From NCBI RefSeq assembly GCF_900116615.1, contig NZ_FPBF01000001.1, forward strand, positions 849,625-913,624: a stretch of 64,000 bases of DNA. The letters run 5' to 3'. The translations under genes were made by a program, and so were the position numbers. The DNA is from Algoriphagus locisalis. GTDB taxonomy: Bacteria; Bacteroidota; Bacteroidia; Cytophagales; Cyclobacteriaceae. Positions 1 to 8,542 of the stretch are shown here, one piece after another. Position 1 is the first letter of the stretch. The number at the start of each line of letters is the position of its first letter. The notes under the pieces were generated by a model, which was given only the letters and a program-made list of their open reading frames with translations, was not told the DNA's origin and searched no databases.

Positions 1-1
1 T

Positions 2-1792
2 GGAGGTATTTTGGCTCAGTTCAGTATTACTGTAGCGACAGCCACTTTGATTTCCTTGCTGGTAGCATTTACGCTGATTCCGCTGCTCACCTCTAGGTTC
101 TCGAAGCTGGAGCATTTGGATAAGAATTCCTTCTTCGGAAAAATCGTCTATGGATTTGAGTCTGGATTGGATTCATTTGTCGACTGGTTAGTTGGAATTT
201 TGAGATGGGGATTTGCACATAAAATCGCCTTGCTCGGAATTACTTTTGTGCTGTTTATATCTTCTTTCTTCCTAGTGATTCAAGGCTTTATCGGCTCCGA
301 ATTCGTTTCCGAAGGTGATAGAGGAGAATTCCTACTTAGACTAGAGCTTCCAAAAGATGCAACCTTGGAGCAAACCAACTTCAAGACTCGAGAAGTAGAA
401 GATTACCTGAGGACGTTGCCTGAAGTTACAGAAGTATTTACCACTGTGGGCGTGGCTTCTGGTCAATTTACAGGTTCTCAATCCTCTCCATTTACTTCAG
501 AAATCCTAGTTAAGCTAGTTGACCCTGAACATAGAACTATGACGGGGCCTGATTACGCGAGAACTCTTGAGAATTACCTAGAGGAGAATATTACAGGTGC
601 TGAATATACAGGTGTACCGATTTCTATAATGGGAACTGCGAATGATGCACCGATCCAGGTGATCGTTTCTGGGCCTGACAAAGATTCAATCCGTATTGTT
701 TCCGATAAAATCGAAGGAATTTTAGCAGGATTGAAAGGAACACGTAAGATCGAAAGTTCTCTCGAAGACGGTAACCCAGAAATCCGTGTAGAAGTGGATC
801 GCTATAAAATGAATGAGCTGGGCCTTTCCATGGATATGGTTGGTGGAGCGCTTCAAGTTGCCTTCAACGGTAACGACGATTCTAAATACACTGATGGAGA
901 CTATGAATATGACATTCTAGTTAAGTTGAATGAGTTTGATAGAAAATCGATCTCAGATGTTCAAAACCTTACTTTCTTAAATAGAAGTGGTAAACTGATC
1001 AAACTAGAGCAGTTTGCGACAGTTAATCAGTCTGAAGGTCCAACCAAATTGGAAAGAAGAGACCGTGTTTCTTCTGCCAAAATCACTTCTCAGGTAGCGG
1101 GTGTTCCTTCTGGTACAGTTGGGGCAGAATTGACTGCCGCTATCGATGCGATGGAGCTTCCTCAACAAGTGCAGATCAACTATGACGGTGATATGAAAAA
1201 CCAGTCTGAAGGCTTTGGTTCATTGGGAATTGCGCTTTTGGCCTCCATTATTTTGATCTACTTGATTATGGTGGCTTTGTATGATTCTTATGTCTATCCT
1301 TTGGTGGTGATGTTCTCACTTCCAATGGCTTTGATCGGATCCTTACTTGCTTTGGCACTGACGAAAGGAACGCTTAGTATCTTCTCTATCATGGGTCTGA
1401 TCATGCTAATGGGACTTGTGGCGAAGAACGCAATTCTACTGGTCGATTTCACTAATCAGCTAAAAGCAGAAGGAGTAGAAGTGAAAGTTGCTTTGGAGAA
1501 AGCTGTGAAGATTCGTTTCCGTCCGATTCTGATGACTACGATCGCGATGGTGATTGGTATGATGCCGATTGCGTTGGCGACCGGGGCTGGTGCTGAATGG
1601 AAAAACAGTTTGGCATGGGTAATCATCGGCGGTTTGCTTTCATCCATGTTCCTGACTTTGGTTGTCGTTCCGGTGATCTATTACCTGTTTGACAGATTTA
1701 TGGTGAAAATCGGAAAAGGAGAGAAGAAGCAAATCGAACTCGAGGACACCAATGTGGAAGAGTTTGAATCCGAAGCTGCTGCTTACGTCTAA
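2..1792 (+). CDS. RND efflux permease (HAE1/AcrB family), C-terminal part
   Basis: Partial gene: the frame is open from the first bases of the window, so the start lies upstream and the TTG at 11 is internal. About 596 residues are visible, roughly the C-terminal half of a family that is usually 1,000 or more residues. The visible part begins in the first transmembrane bundle (GGILAQFSITVATATLISLL), continues through a second periplasmic porter/docking region at about residues 95-390, and ends in the second membrane bundle with the typical MGLVAKNAILLVDF and RFRPILMTT motifs near residues 465-510. RND pumps use the proton gradient to export drugs, detergents or bile-like compounds through a periplasmic adaptor and a TolC-type channel. 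Those partners are probably upstream. Family is certain; substrate cannot be told. Confidence 0.95.
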   Translation, partial: GGILAQFSITVATATLISLLVAFTLIPLLTSRFSKLEHLDKNSFFGKIVYGFESGLDSFVDWLVGILRWGFAHKIALLGITFVLFISSFFLVIQGFIGSEFVSEGDRGEFLLRLELPKDATLEQTNFKTREVEDYLRTLPEVTEVFTTVGVASGQFTGSQSSPFTSEILVKLVDPEHRTMTGPDYARTLENYLEENITGAEYTGVPISIMGTANDAPIQVIVSGPDKDSIRIVSDKIEGILAGLKGTRKIESSLEDGNPEIRVEVDRYKMNELGLSMDMVGGALQVAFNGNDDSKYTDGDYEYDILVKLNEFDRKSISDVQNLTFLNRSGKLIKLEQFATVNQSEGPTKLERRDRVSSAKITSQVAGVPSGTVGAELTAAIDAMELPQQVQINYDGDMKNQSEGFGSLGIALLASIILIYLIMVALYDSYVYPLVVMFSLPMALIGSLLALALTKGTLSIFSIMGLIMLMGLVAKNAILLVDFTNQLKAEGVEVKVALEKAVKIRFRPILMTTIAMVIGMMPIALATGAGAEWKNSLAWVIIGGLLSSMFLTLVVVPVIYYLFDRFMVKIGKGEKKQIELEDTNVEEFESEAAAYV

Positions 1793-1853
1793 AAATTGAA
1801 TAAATAACCTTTGCTGCTCGGCAAGATCAGCAAGGGTTTAAACTACATACCCA

Positions 1854-2084
1854 ATGAAGAATTATACTGATTTGCGCAAAATATCAAAGGTCTTCCATCA
1901 ATATGGAATAGATCTGACAGGAAAGAGAAAATACGCTTCATTCGAAAGCGATTTGAGAATGGACAAGGTATTTGTATCTGGTTTGATCTTCGAACTGGAA
2001 TACGAATTGAGAAAACAGATCGAGGATGACAAAGTTGATGGTGTGCAAGCACCCGCCCAGATTATTGAATTGTTGATGAGTTGA
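1854..2084 (+). CDS. acyl-carrier-protein-like small protein lacking the phosphopantetheine serine
   Basis: A 76-residue protein whose second half has the spacing of an acyl carrier protein: FESDLRMDKVF, then an acidic helix (LIFELEYELRKQIEDD) and a C-terminal helix APAQIIELL. In a working carrier the attachment site reads D-S-L; here the aligned position reads D-K-V, so no serine is available for 4'-phosphopantetheine. It may therefore be a carrier-fold protein with a structural or binding role. It follows the efflux permease by about 60 bases and precedes a strong terminator, so it may be the last gene of that transcript. The fold assignment is my reading of the pattern. Confidence 0.7.
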   Translation: MKNYTDLRKISKVFHQYGIDLTGKRKYASFESDLRMDKVFVSGLIFELEYELRKQIEDDKVDGVQAPAQIIELLMS

Positions 2085-2121
2085 TTTTGTAGGGGTGAAA
2101 CATCTTTCGCCCGTACTTTCG

Positions 2122-2155
2122 AAAAAGAGTCCGGCGAGTGTGGGACTCTTTTTTT
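2122..2155 (+). terminator. Rho-independent terminator after the efflux/ACP-like genes
   Basis: Perfect arms at 2122-2132 and 2143-2153 (AAAAAGAGTCC with GGACTCTTTTT) enclose a 10-nt loop, and the T-run continues to 2155. It lies 38 bases after the small gene's stop codon and closes the plus-strand unit. Confidence 0.85.
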
Positions 2156-2242
2156 AATATAGCATATGACTTGTTAGATTTGGAAAGTCTACTTCTTAAT
2201 TTAAAGTTGGGTTTTAACTACTGAGAAGCAACTATTGTATAG

Positions 2243-3508
2243 TTAATAATAGTTATTAACATAAGTATAATTTTCGTATTCCACTAAATATTCATTGTTT
2301 AGCAAAAATGATTTAAGGTATTCCTGATATGTTAAGGATGATTTTGTTTGATTCAGATTAAATAATTTTAGTGCATCTATGTTTTTCAAGATAGTTAGTT
2401 CGTTTACAATCTCATCAGGAAATTCTAAATTGAATTTCAAATCGTTTTCTGATAACAAATTCCAAAAGATCTGCGTATTGCTTGAATTATATAACCAATT
2501 AACCATTTTAAAGCGAGCTTGAGGTAATGGAGTATATTCAAAATTTTCTCTAGTAGAATCAATTATTTCAAAAGTTTCTGGGTTTGGTAGATCTACTTGC
2601 TTTGGGATTTTACTTATTGATCTATATCCAAGAAGCTCATTGCTTTTATTGTCAAGTACAGAAATACTTGTATAATTATAAGGGTATCTGTCAAGATAGC
2701 CAAGAGTTATAGTTGGGAGTGTTGGGTACGTTGATGTTATATTAGAAGTATAATATCCACCTCTATATCCTTCCTCCTTTTTATTCAGACCTATAACAAA
2801 AGCGGAAAAATTATTCAAGTTTTCAGTGGGTACTATATTTAATCGGTCAAATTCTTTAAGTTCCCCAAAATTAAATATGTGCATATTAGTAGTTCTAATA
2901 TCAGGGATTATTTGGTATTTAGGTAACCCATTTTCATCCCTAGCCACAATCATATATTCATTATTTTCTTTAATCGATTGAAAGCTAATTTGATTATTTA
3001 TAGGCAATATCTGAGAGCGTATTACGAACGGTGTGTATTCACTTGTTATATGAATTTGACGCAAGTTAGAACCATGATCTATTTTTAAAGTTGTTTGATT
3101 ATTATTATAAGTCATTGCGTTTGTATTCGCTGTCCATCCTCTGGATAGATATAATTTTTGATCAACTGGAATGTCTCGATAAGTTGCGAAACTATGAAAA
3201 TTTGAATCTTCATCTCCCTCCTTCAAATATAGTGTGAGTTGGTAGGATTCATTTAATTCTATTTCCCATGAATATTCTTCTCCATTTTTTATTTCAGAGT
3301 AACCTAACCATTTGCCATCTGAATTATGTAGAAATACAAAGCCTGTTGTTATAAGATAGTCAGGGTCAATTTCAACTTCTAAGAGAAGCGGTCCTTCAAT
3401 AGGCTTTGTTATTGGTTTGTCAGGAGTTGGTGGAGTGGGTGGCTCTGAAATTTCTTGACAGGCAGCAATTGACCACATGATGATTACGAAGAGTATTGTT
3501 CTTTTCAT
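2243..3508 (-). CDS. orphan AT-rich lipoprotein, unknown function
   Basis: The protein has a bacterial lipoprotein signal (MKRTILFVIIMWSIAAC, cleavage before the Cys) followed by a Pro/Thr-rich linker (PPTPPTPDKPITKP), then about 380 residues with no family I recognise. The chosen start is the methionine directly before the basic-hydrophobic signal; an upstream in-frame ATG at 3526 would add six residues and is less typical. The gene is clearly richer in A and T than its neighbours, and its codons favour AAT, TAT and ATA. It stands alone between a plus-strand terminator and the terminator of the peptidase. It could be an acquired or fast-evolving surface protein. No function can be assigned. 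Confidence 0.8.
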   Translation of the reverse strand: MKRTILFVIIMWSIAACQEISEPPTPPTPDKPITKPIEGPLLLEVEIDPDYLITTGFVFLHNSDGKWLGYSEIKNGEEYSWEIELNESYQLTLYLKEGDEDSNFHSFATYRDIPVDQKLYLSRGWTANTNAMTYNNNQTTLKIDHGSNLRQIHITSEYTPFVIRSQILPINNQISFQSIKENNEYMIVARDENGLPKYQIIPDIRTTNMHIFNFGELKEFDRLNIVPTENLNNFSAFVIGLNKKEEGYRGGYYTSNITSTYPTLPTITLGYLDRYPYNYTSISVLDNKSNELLGYRSISKIPKQVDLPNPETFEIIDSTRENFEYTPLPQARFKMVNWLYNSSNTQIFWNLLSENDLKFNLEFPDEIVNELTILKNIDALKLFNLNQTKSSLTYQEYLKSFLLNNEYLVEYENYTYVNNYY

Positions 3509-3885
3509 TAACTGATTTTTCACCAAAACTAAATCATTATGCTTTCTTAAACTAATGATTTGTCGAATTGAAATAGATTTTTACAATTATTTAAAAAGTC
3601 ATTTAATCAAAGGTTCAATTTCCGAGAAAAACATCTTTTGTAATCCTTGATCGAAAACCTAATAGTCTGATTTTTTGACCGCAGAGAACCCTAAGGTTTC
3701 CGAGAGATAGCAAGTTGGATTTAGCTTTTGCTGTCCTAGAAACAAGGTAGTATCTTACTTATACTCTTTTTTTTCAATGCTGTTTTGGTGGAAAATCTTA
3801 GCCAATAACATTGGCTACATTTTCACAAAAAAAATGGCTGTACGAACGAACAGCCATTTTGATTTTTATGCTATAAAGTGAAATT
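3509..3885. other. intergenic spacer with small inverted repeats
   Basis: 377 bases without a convincing gene. The right end holds the terminator of the S9 peptidase. Just left of it is a perfect 6-bp inverted repeat AGCCAA-TAACA-TTGGCT at 3800-3816. The stretch nearest 3509-3600 must hold the promoter of the lipoprotein, but no clear -7 box is visible. Nothing tRNA-like was seen. Confidence 0.6.
3826..3860 (-). terminator. terminator of the S9 peptidase gene
   Basis: Perfect 11-bp arms AAAATGGCTGT (3831-3841) and ACAGCCATTTT (3850-3860) with an 8-nt loop. On the minus strand they are followed by a run of eight T. It sits about 25 bases past the peptidase stop codon. Confidence 0.85.
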
Positions 3886-6255
3886 CTACTCTTCGAGCAG
3901 CGTAGTATTAAACAACTTCAGAATACGCTTGTATTCATCTGTCCAAGAACTAGGTTCCACGAATCCGTGATCTTCTACAGGATAGATTGCCATTTCCCAG
4001 TTGTCTTTTCCAAGCTCAATAAAACGCTGTGAAAGTCTGACCACATCTTGGAAGTGCACATTGGCATCTACCATTCCGTGAGCCATCAGTAAGTTTCCTT
4101 CTAAACCTTCAGCAAAGTAGATAGGAGAGGAACGACGGTAGGCAATAGGATCTTCTTCTGGAGTATTCAGGATATTTGCTGTGTAGCCGTGATTGTAATG
4201 TGCCCAATCAGTAACTGAACGTAGAGCTGCTCCTGACTTGAAGGTTTCTGAAGCATTGAAAAGTGCCATTAAAGTAATGAAACCACCGTAGCTACCTCCA
4301 TATAAACCAACTCTTTCAGGATCTACACCATGGTTTGCAATTAGGTATTTCACGCCATCCACTTGATCTGAAAGGTCTTTTCCTCCCATGTGGCGATAAA
4401 TACCAGTTCTCCAATCACGACCATAGCCTGCAGATCCACGGTAATCAATATCCAAAACAGTATAACCCAAATCAGTCAATAAATTATGGAACATGTATTC
4501 TCTAAAGTAGCTACTCCACCATTTGTGGACATTTTGTAAGTAGCCTGCACCATGGACAAATACTACTGCAGCTCCGTTCTTTTTGGATGGATCTGGAGTG
4601 TAAAGTCTAGCTGGAACCTGAGCTCCGTCTTCTGCAGTAAATCGTACGATTTGCGGCTCTCTCCAATTATAAGCTTGGAATTCCTCGCTTTGACCCGAGG
4701 TCAATTGCTCTGCTTTTGAGCCAGCTTTATTGTCTTGGATATATAGTTCAGCCGGTTTGTTACTGTACGAATAGATGATGGCAAGTTTCTTCTCGTCCGG
4801 TGAAAGTGCCACATCGTTATTCCCTGTCAAAGAAGTTAGCTTATCCATTTTACCACCCATTACAGGCATCTTGTAGAAATGGCGCTCGCCTGGATCCACT
4901 TCAGATGTGGTGAGGTACCAGGATTTTTTGTCCTTTGATAAGAAAGGGTCAAAAACCTCATAGGTTCCTGATGTCAATGCTTTCTTCTCTCCATTAGTCA
5001 CATCCAGCAGATATAGATGAGAATATCCAGTTTCTTCAGATTGAAAATAGATGTGCTTATTATCAGGCAACCATCCCATAGTGCCTCCGGAGAAAGAATA
5101 TCCGACACCTGGCCCAGCGATCCATGCTTCATCTCTTTGCCTATCTAAGGTGCTTAATGCTCCAGTTTCTAAGTCAATAGAAGCAATCCATCGATCTTTA
5201 TTGTCATTTGATCTAATATTGATAATTGCTTTTTTGCCATCAGGAGAAAAATATGGGCTGGAAAAAGCCACATCTCTTTCTTTTTCATCCCATGTTTTAT
5301 CAGGGTAATCAGATACATAATCCGGTAAATCCTTAATGCCTGGAAGTTCGGATGCGCTGATGAAATAAACTGTATCTCGCGTTAGGTCATAGATTCCGAC
5401 TTCAGTTTTGGTAGGAGTAGTTCCTACTTTTGCGCGTGCATTGAGATCAACTGTGTATCCGGAGGCATCCACATAGTCCGGAACTTTGGTGTTTTTATTA
5501 CTTGAAGAAGTGTATAGCGTAAAAGTCGCAAAGTTGCCATCAGGTGATAGTTGAAGATTTGCAGGGCTTTTACCATCAGTGTAATAGGTAAATTCCTCTT
5601 CCTCAGAATCCCTGTAAGCATCTCTATAATCGCTACGCATCTTAGCTTTTTCTTTGCGCTCGTTTACAACTCCAAGTAGTTCTAAATTTTCTGATTCCAA
5701 CCATTCCACTTTTTCATCTTCGCTCTTAGACCTGTCCTTTGGCTTAGATTCAGTGGATATATTAGTGACTTTTCTTAAAGTTTTGGTGGATCTATTGAAA
5801 ATGAAAATATTGCTTTTGGATGAAAGGGAGATTTCCATTTCATTAGCCATAAAGGTCGGGTTAGTAAAGTTTTCAGGGAATTCAAGCAAAAGACTTGTGC
5901 TTTTGGATGACATATCCTCCAACATTAGTTTTTTTCCGTCCTGAAAAATACGAAGCGATTTATCTGTATTAAAGTCTTCACCATCACGTTCATTTGCCTT
6001 CATTTCATCCCAGGTCACTTTTGAAATAGAAGCTTTATTAGCCAAACCTATTTTATACAATGAATCAGCGGGATCATTAGCAAGATTATAACGAAAGTAA
6101 ATTGTTTGAGAATCATCGCTCCAAGAAGCCGAAGAGGGAAAAGTCCCCATCCACATGGGGTCACGCATGATGTATTCTACACTTAAATTTGATTGTGCCT
6201 GAGCTTGCAAAAAGGCAATGCAAAGCAAAGGCAGAAACAGTAGTTTTCGCTGCAT
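3886..6255 (-). CDS. S9 family prolyl oligopeptidase / dipeptidyl peptidase IV-like
   Basis: 789 residues with a Sec signal peptide (MQRKLLFLPLLCIAFLQAQAQ), so a periplasmic or secreted serine peptidase. Residues about 25-520 form the WD40-like beta-propeller that gates access (PDN, SPDGK and SPDEKK repeats). Residues about 545-789 are the alpha/beta hydrolase domain. The catalytic triad is readable: Ser655 in GGSYGGF, Asp730 in HGMVDANVHF and His763 in PVEDHGF. The YGGSYGGF motif and the length fit the DPP IV/acylaminoacyl peptidase branch, which releases dipeptides or acts on oligopeptides. It is transcribed alone and ends at its own terminator. Precise substrate is unknown. Confidence 0.93.
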   Translation of the reverse strand: MQRKLLFLPLLCIAFLQAQAQSNLSVEYIMRDPMWMGTFPSSASWSDDSQTIYFRYNLANDPADSLYKIGLANKASISKVTWDEMKANERDGEDFNTDKSLRIFQDGKKLMLEDMSSKSTSLLLEFPENFTNPTFMANEMEISLSSKSNIFIFNRSTKTLRKVTNISTESKPKDRSKSEDEKVEWLESENLELLGVVNERKEKAKMRSDYRDAYRDSEEEEFTYYTDGKSPANLQLSPDGNFATFTLYTSSSNKNTKVPDYVDASGYTVDLNARAKVGTTPTKTEVGIYDLTRDTVYFISASELPGIKDLPDYVSDYPDKTWDEKERDVAFSSPYFSPDGKKAIINIRSNDNKDRWIASIDLETGALSTLDRQRDEAWIAGPGVGYSFSGGTMGWLPDNKHIYFQSEETGYSHLYLLDVTNGEKKALTSGTYEVFDPFLSKDKKSWYLTTSEVDPGERHFYKMPVMGGKMDKLTSLTGNNDVALSPDEKKLAIIYSYSNKPAELYIQDNKAGSKAEQLTSGQSEEFQAYNWREPQIVRFTAEDGAQVPARLYTPDPSKKNGAAVVFVHGAGYLQNVHKWWSSYFREYMFHNLLTDLGYTVLDIDYRGSAGYGRDWRTGIYRHMGGKDLSDQVDGVKYLIANHGVDPERVGLYGGSYGGFITLMALFNASETFKSGAALRSVTDWAHYNHGYTANILNTPEEDPIAYRRSSPIYFAEGLEGNLLMAHGMVDANVHFQDVVRLSQRFIELGKDNWEMAIYPVEDHGFVEPSSWTDEYKRILKLFNTTLLEE

Positions 6256-6282
6256 ATTCGTAAGGGTTTGTTTATTCTGAAA

Positions 6283-6618
6283 TTAATTTAGTTCCTCAAG
6301 AAACTGATTGAGTTCCGCTTCTATTGCGATTAGTTGGGTCTGAAGATTATCGTTTAGCTCACGATACTTATCTGGATTGTTCTCGATTTCTTCCAATAAT
6401 TTACGAGTCTTCTGAGCTCCAATGTAGCTCATGCTAGGTTTTGCCTTGTGACAGCGTTTTTTGACTGTAGGGAACTCATTTTGATTGTAATAGATATCCA
6501 ATTCTTTTAAGTCATGAATGTTTGTGTCCAATATTATTTGAACCATCTCTCGAATCATCTCTGGCTCGTCATCGCCAAAGTACTGGTAAATGGATTGTTC
6601 ACTTATGTATTGATACAT
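6283..6618 (-). CDS. stand-alone histidine phosphotransfer (Hpt) domain protein
   Basis: 111 residues starting MYQYISEQSIYQYF. The frame is open further upstream to 6744, but those 42 extra residues are hydrophobic, low in complexity and not part of the domain, so the internal ATG is preferred. The phosphorylatable histidine is His57 in RCHKAKPSMSYIGA, matching the Hpt consensus H-x-x-K-x-x/S in a four-helix bundle. Such proteins pass phosphate between a hybrid histidine kinase and a response regulator. No kinase or regulator is adjacent, so its partner must be elsewhere. It is 27 bases upstream of the S9 peptidase and may share its transcript. Confidence 0.8.
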   Translation of the reverse strand: MYQYISEQSIYQYFGDDEPEMIREMVQIILDTNIHDLKELDIYYNQNEFPTVKKRCHKAKPSMSYIGAQKTRKLLEEIENNPDKYRELNDNLQTQLIAIEAELNQFLEELN

Positions 6619-6793
6619 GTTGGGCAGAAAAAAGGTGTAGAATGTAAAAAGTGCGTTTGGTACCGTCTTCATAAAATTAAACACAATTTTGAAAAAGTAT
6701 AATTTTATAGCCTTCTGATTCAATATTTCATGAACAATGGTCATAGAATTCCTATGATTGGTTAATTTTGGGCTTCAATTATTTGAAAATTAA

Positions 6794-6958
6794 ATGCAAA
6801 TGCAGAGGAATAAGAAAATCTTTTTGATCCTATTTGTGATTTTCATGTTAATCATGTGTTGGATCGGATATGATATTTCCCAGAGAACTACATTCCCAGG
6901 ATCAAAAGGTAATTTGGAACAACGAATCGGAGATGATCTGGAAAAGGACTCAAAGTAG
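6794..6958 (+). CDS. 54-residue single-pass membrane protein
   Basis: A short reading frame beginning MQMQRNKKIFLILF and ending in an acidic tail. One transmembrane helix spans about residues 9-25 (IFLILFVIFMLIMCWI). It is followed by DISQRTTFPGSKGNLEQRI, a polar segment that looks conserved rather than random. Alternative start: the second ATG at 6800. Codon use is normal, and nothing on the other strand explains the stretch. It is divergent from the Hpt gene and about 70 bases upstream of the next plus-strand gene. I do not know a function; a small inner-membrane or accessory protein is the reading. Confidence 0.6.
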   Translation: MQMQRNKKIFLILFVIFMLIMCWIGYDISQRTTFPGSKGNLEQRIGDDLEKDSK

Positions 6959-7028
6959 GCTTTCCACCAATCTCTATTTGCAAAAGAACACACTTACTCA
7001 GCAAACCTGCTGAGCAAAAACCAACTCA

Positions 7029-7676
7029 ATGGATAACTTAATGACCCGACAGCTTGACCTTATATTACGTGAGGGAGAGGTTGATTTTGTGCGGGATTTT
7101 GAACTGGAAATAGAACCAAAATATTTGGATCAAAAAGGCAAAAGTTGGCTAGCAGAAATCTATGAAGATTTGGGTGGACTTGGAAAAATCCCCTTACTTG
7201 AAAAGTTGAAGTTTGATTTCAAAATAGGACGTAATTTATTCATGTATGATGAAGAATTTCATTTTAATAGATATCGACTAATCTCCTTTAGATCAGATCT
7301 TTATTCAGAATTGAATTTCCCTTTTCTAGAAACTCAAAAAAGGCTTTGCCGAACTTACGAGAAGGAATGCTTGAAGGTAGGGTTGCAGCAAAGAATCTGG
7401 AACGGCGCCCCAATAGCTAAGCATTGTTTTGGTGAAGCATCTGAGCCAGGAGACTTTTCGGGTAACGGAGCGGTTGGTTGGAAACTCACCGCTTACAACG
7501 ATGCTCAATTTGACTTACAAACGAGAATTCACGGCTATAAACTTTTTCGCATTACCCCATATGAGACGTTGATGACAGGAGGTTCTCTGAAGCGATTGGA
7601 TCAATTACTTATCAATCCCAAAGAGGAGCAAAGAGCCATGTTGCTGAATTGGTTTAACCGGAAATACCAAGGGTGA
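7029..7676 (+). CDS. conserved-looking hypothetical cytosolic protein
   Basis: 215 residues, no signal peptide, no membrane segment, rich in aromatic and charged residues. A second in-frame ATG lies at residue 5 (MTRQLDLIL). Segments such as FNRYRLISFRSDLYSELNFP, QKRLCRTYEKECLK and IWNGAPIAKHCFGEASEPGD have the look of a folded enzyme. The run of conserved-type Arg, Lys and acidic residues would suit a nucleic-acid or nucleotide-binding protein, but that is a guess. I do not recognise the family. It is preceded by the 54-residue membrane protein in the same direction. Confidence 0.7.
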   Translation: MDNLMTRQLDLILREGEVDFVRDFELEIEPKYLDQKGKSWLAEIYEDLGGLGKIPLLEKLKFDFKIGRNLFMYDEEFHFNRYRLISFRSDLYSELNFPFLETQKRLCRTYEKECLKVGLQQRIWNGAPIAKHCFGEASEPGDFSGNGAVGWKLTAYNDAQFDLQTRIHGYKLFRITPYETLMTGGSLKRLDQLLINPKEEQRAMLLNWFNRKYQG

Positions 7677-7816
7677 AAGTACTCCAGAACAGCGACATAG
7701 AGGTCTTTATGTTCTTTGTTAATGTTTAGGCGAAAAAGTTTTTACCACAAAAGTCATAAAGGCAATAAGGAAAATCTTATTCAACTGGAATCTTACTATT
7801 TCAGAGCTATGAAAAT

Positions 7817-7861
7817 CTATGTTTCTATGTGGTTAACCCTTTTTACTGCTTAGAAACATAG
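7817..7861. repeat. 11-bp inverted repeat in a degenerate intergenic element
   Basis: CTATGTTTCTA (7817-7827) and its exact complement TAGAAACATAG (7851-7861) are separated by 23 bases. The surrounding 7680-7860 stretch mixes phrases such as TTTACCACAAAAGTCATAAAGGC and CTATGTGGTTAA that resemble short dispersed intergenic repeats of Bacteroidota genomes. There is no good T-run directly after it on the plus strand, so it is not a clean terminator. Confidence 0.5.
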
Positions 7862-7918
7862 AAAGCCTAGCTTCCAAAGCTTTATGCTTTTTTTTGTGGG
7901 GAAAAACTCCATTAAAGA

Positions 7919-8536
7919 TTAAGAGAACAGTCCGAAAATCTCTCGTTCCACTTTTTCCACCACATATGAGAAGTCAGCCGGATTTTCCACAAAATCAAGG
8001 TTGTTGACATCAATTATCAACAGTTTCCCTTCGGTATAGGCAGCAATCCACTCTTCGTAATGTGTATTTAGGTTCTTCAGGTAATCGATCCGCATTGTTG
8101 TCTCATAGCTTCTTCCTCTTTTCTCGATTTGCCCCACTAGCTTTGGAATGTCTGCTTTTAGATAGATCAAGAGGTCGGGAGCTTTCACATGGGAGATCAT
8201 GCTGTCAAACAAACTAAGGTAGTTAGCATAATCCCGCTCAGTCATCAGCTTACTTTTGTGAAGATTGGCTGCAAAAATGTACGCATCTTCGTAGATGGTT
8301 CTGTCTTGAATAGTTGGGATTTTACTTTCCTGAATCTGTCGGATTTGGTTAAACCGGGAATTGAGAAAATAAACCTGAAGATGAAAAGCCCACCGTTGCA
8401 TATCCTCATAAAAATCAGGAAGATATGGGTTGTTATCTACAGCTTCAAATTCAGCATTCCAGCCATAGTGTTTGGCTAGTTTTTCGGTTAGTGTAGTCTT
8501 TCCACTACCTATATTTCCAGATACTGCGATATGCAT
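7919..8536 (-). CDS. deoxynucleoside kinase
   Basis: 205 residues, the usual length of a bacterial deoxyadenosine/deoxyguanosine kinase. It salvages deoxynucleosides to monophosphates in the cytosol using ATP. The P-loop GNIGSGKTT is at residues 7-15. The DRT motif that binds substrate and magnesium is at 78-80 (IQDRTIYEDAYIF), and the arginine-rich lid is at 139-142 (KRGR). Residue order and spacing fit the dNK family rather than thymidylate kinase. Base preference cannot be read. It lies 6 bases downstream of the acyl-CoA dehydrogenase gene on the same strand, so the two are probably co-transcribed. Confidence 0.9.
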   Translation of the reverse strand: MHIAVSGNIGSGKTTLTEKLAKHYGWNAEFEAVDNNPYLPDFYEDMQRWAFHLQVYFLNSRFNQIRQIQESKIPTIQDRTIYEDAYIFAANLHKSKLMTERDYANYLSLFDSMISHVKAPDLLIYLKADIPKLVGQIEKRGRSYETTMRIDYLKNLNTHYEEWIAAYTEGKLLIIDVNNLDFVENPADFSYVVEKVEREIFGLFS

Positions 8537-8542
8537 GAGTTC

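Noticed and set aside
5654-5944. Plus-strand reading frame antisense to the S9 peptidase
   Set aside because: It is a shadow of the peptidase coding strand with no promoter or family signature.
6619-6744. 42-residue N-terminal extension of the Hpt protein
   Set aside because: It is hydrophobic and low in complexity; the Hpt domain starts at the internal ATG at 6618.
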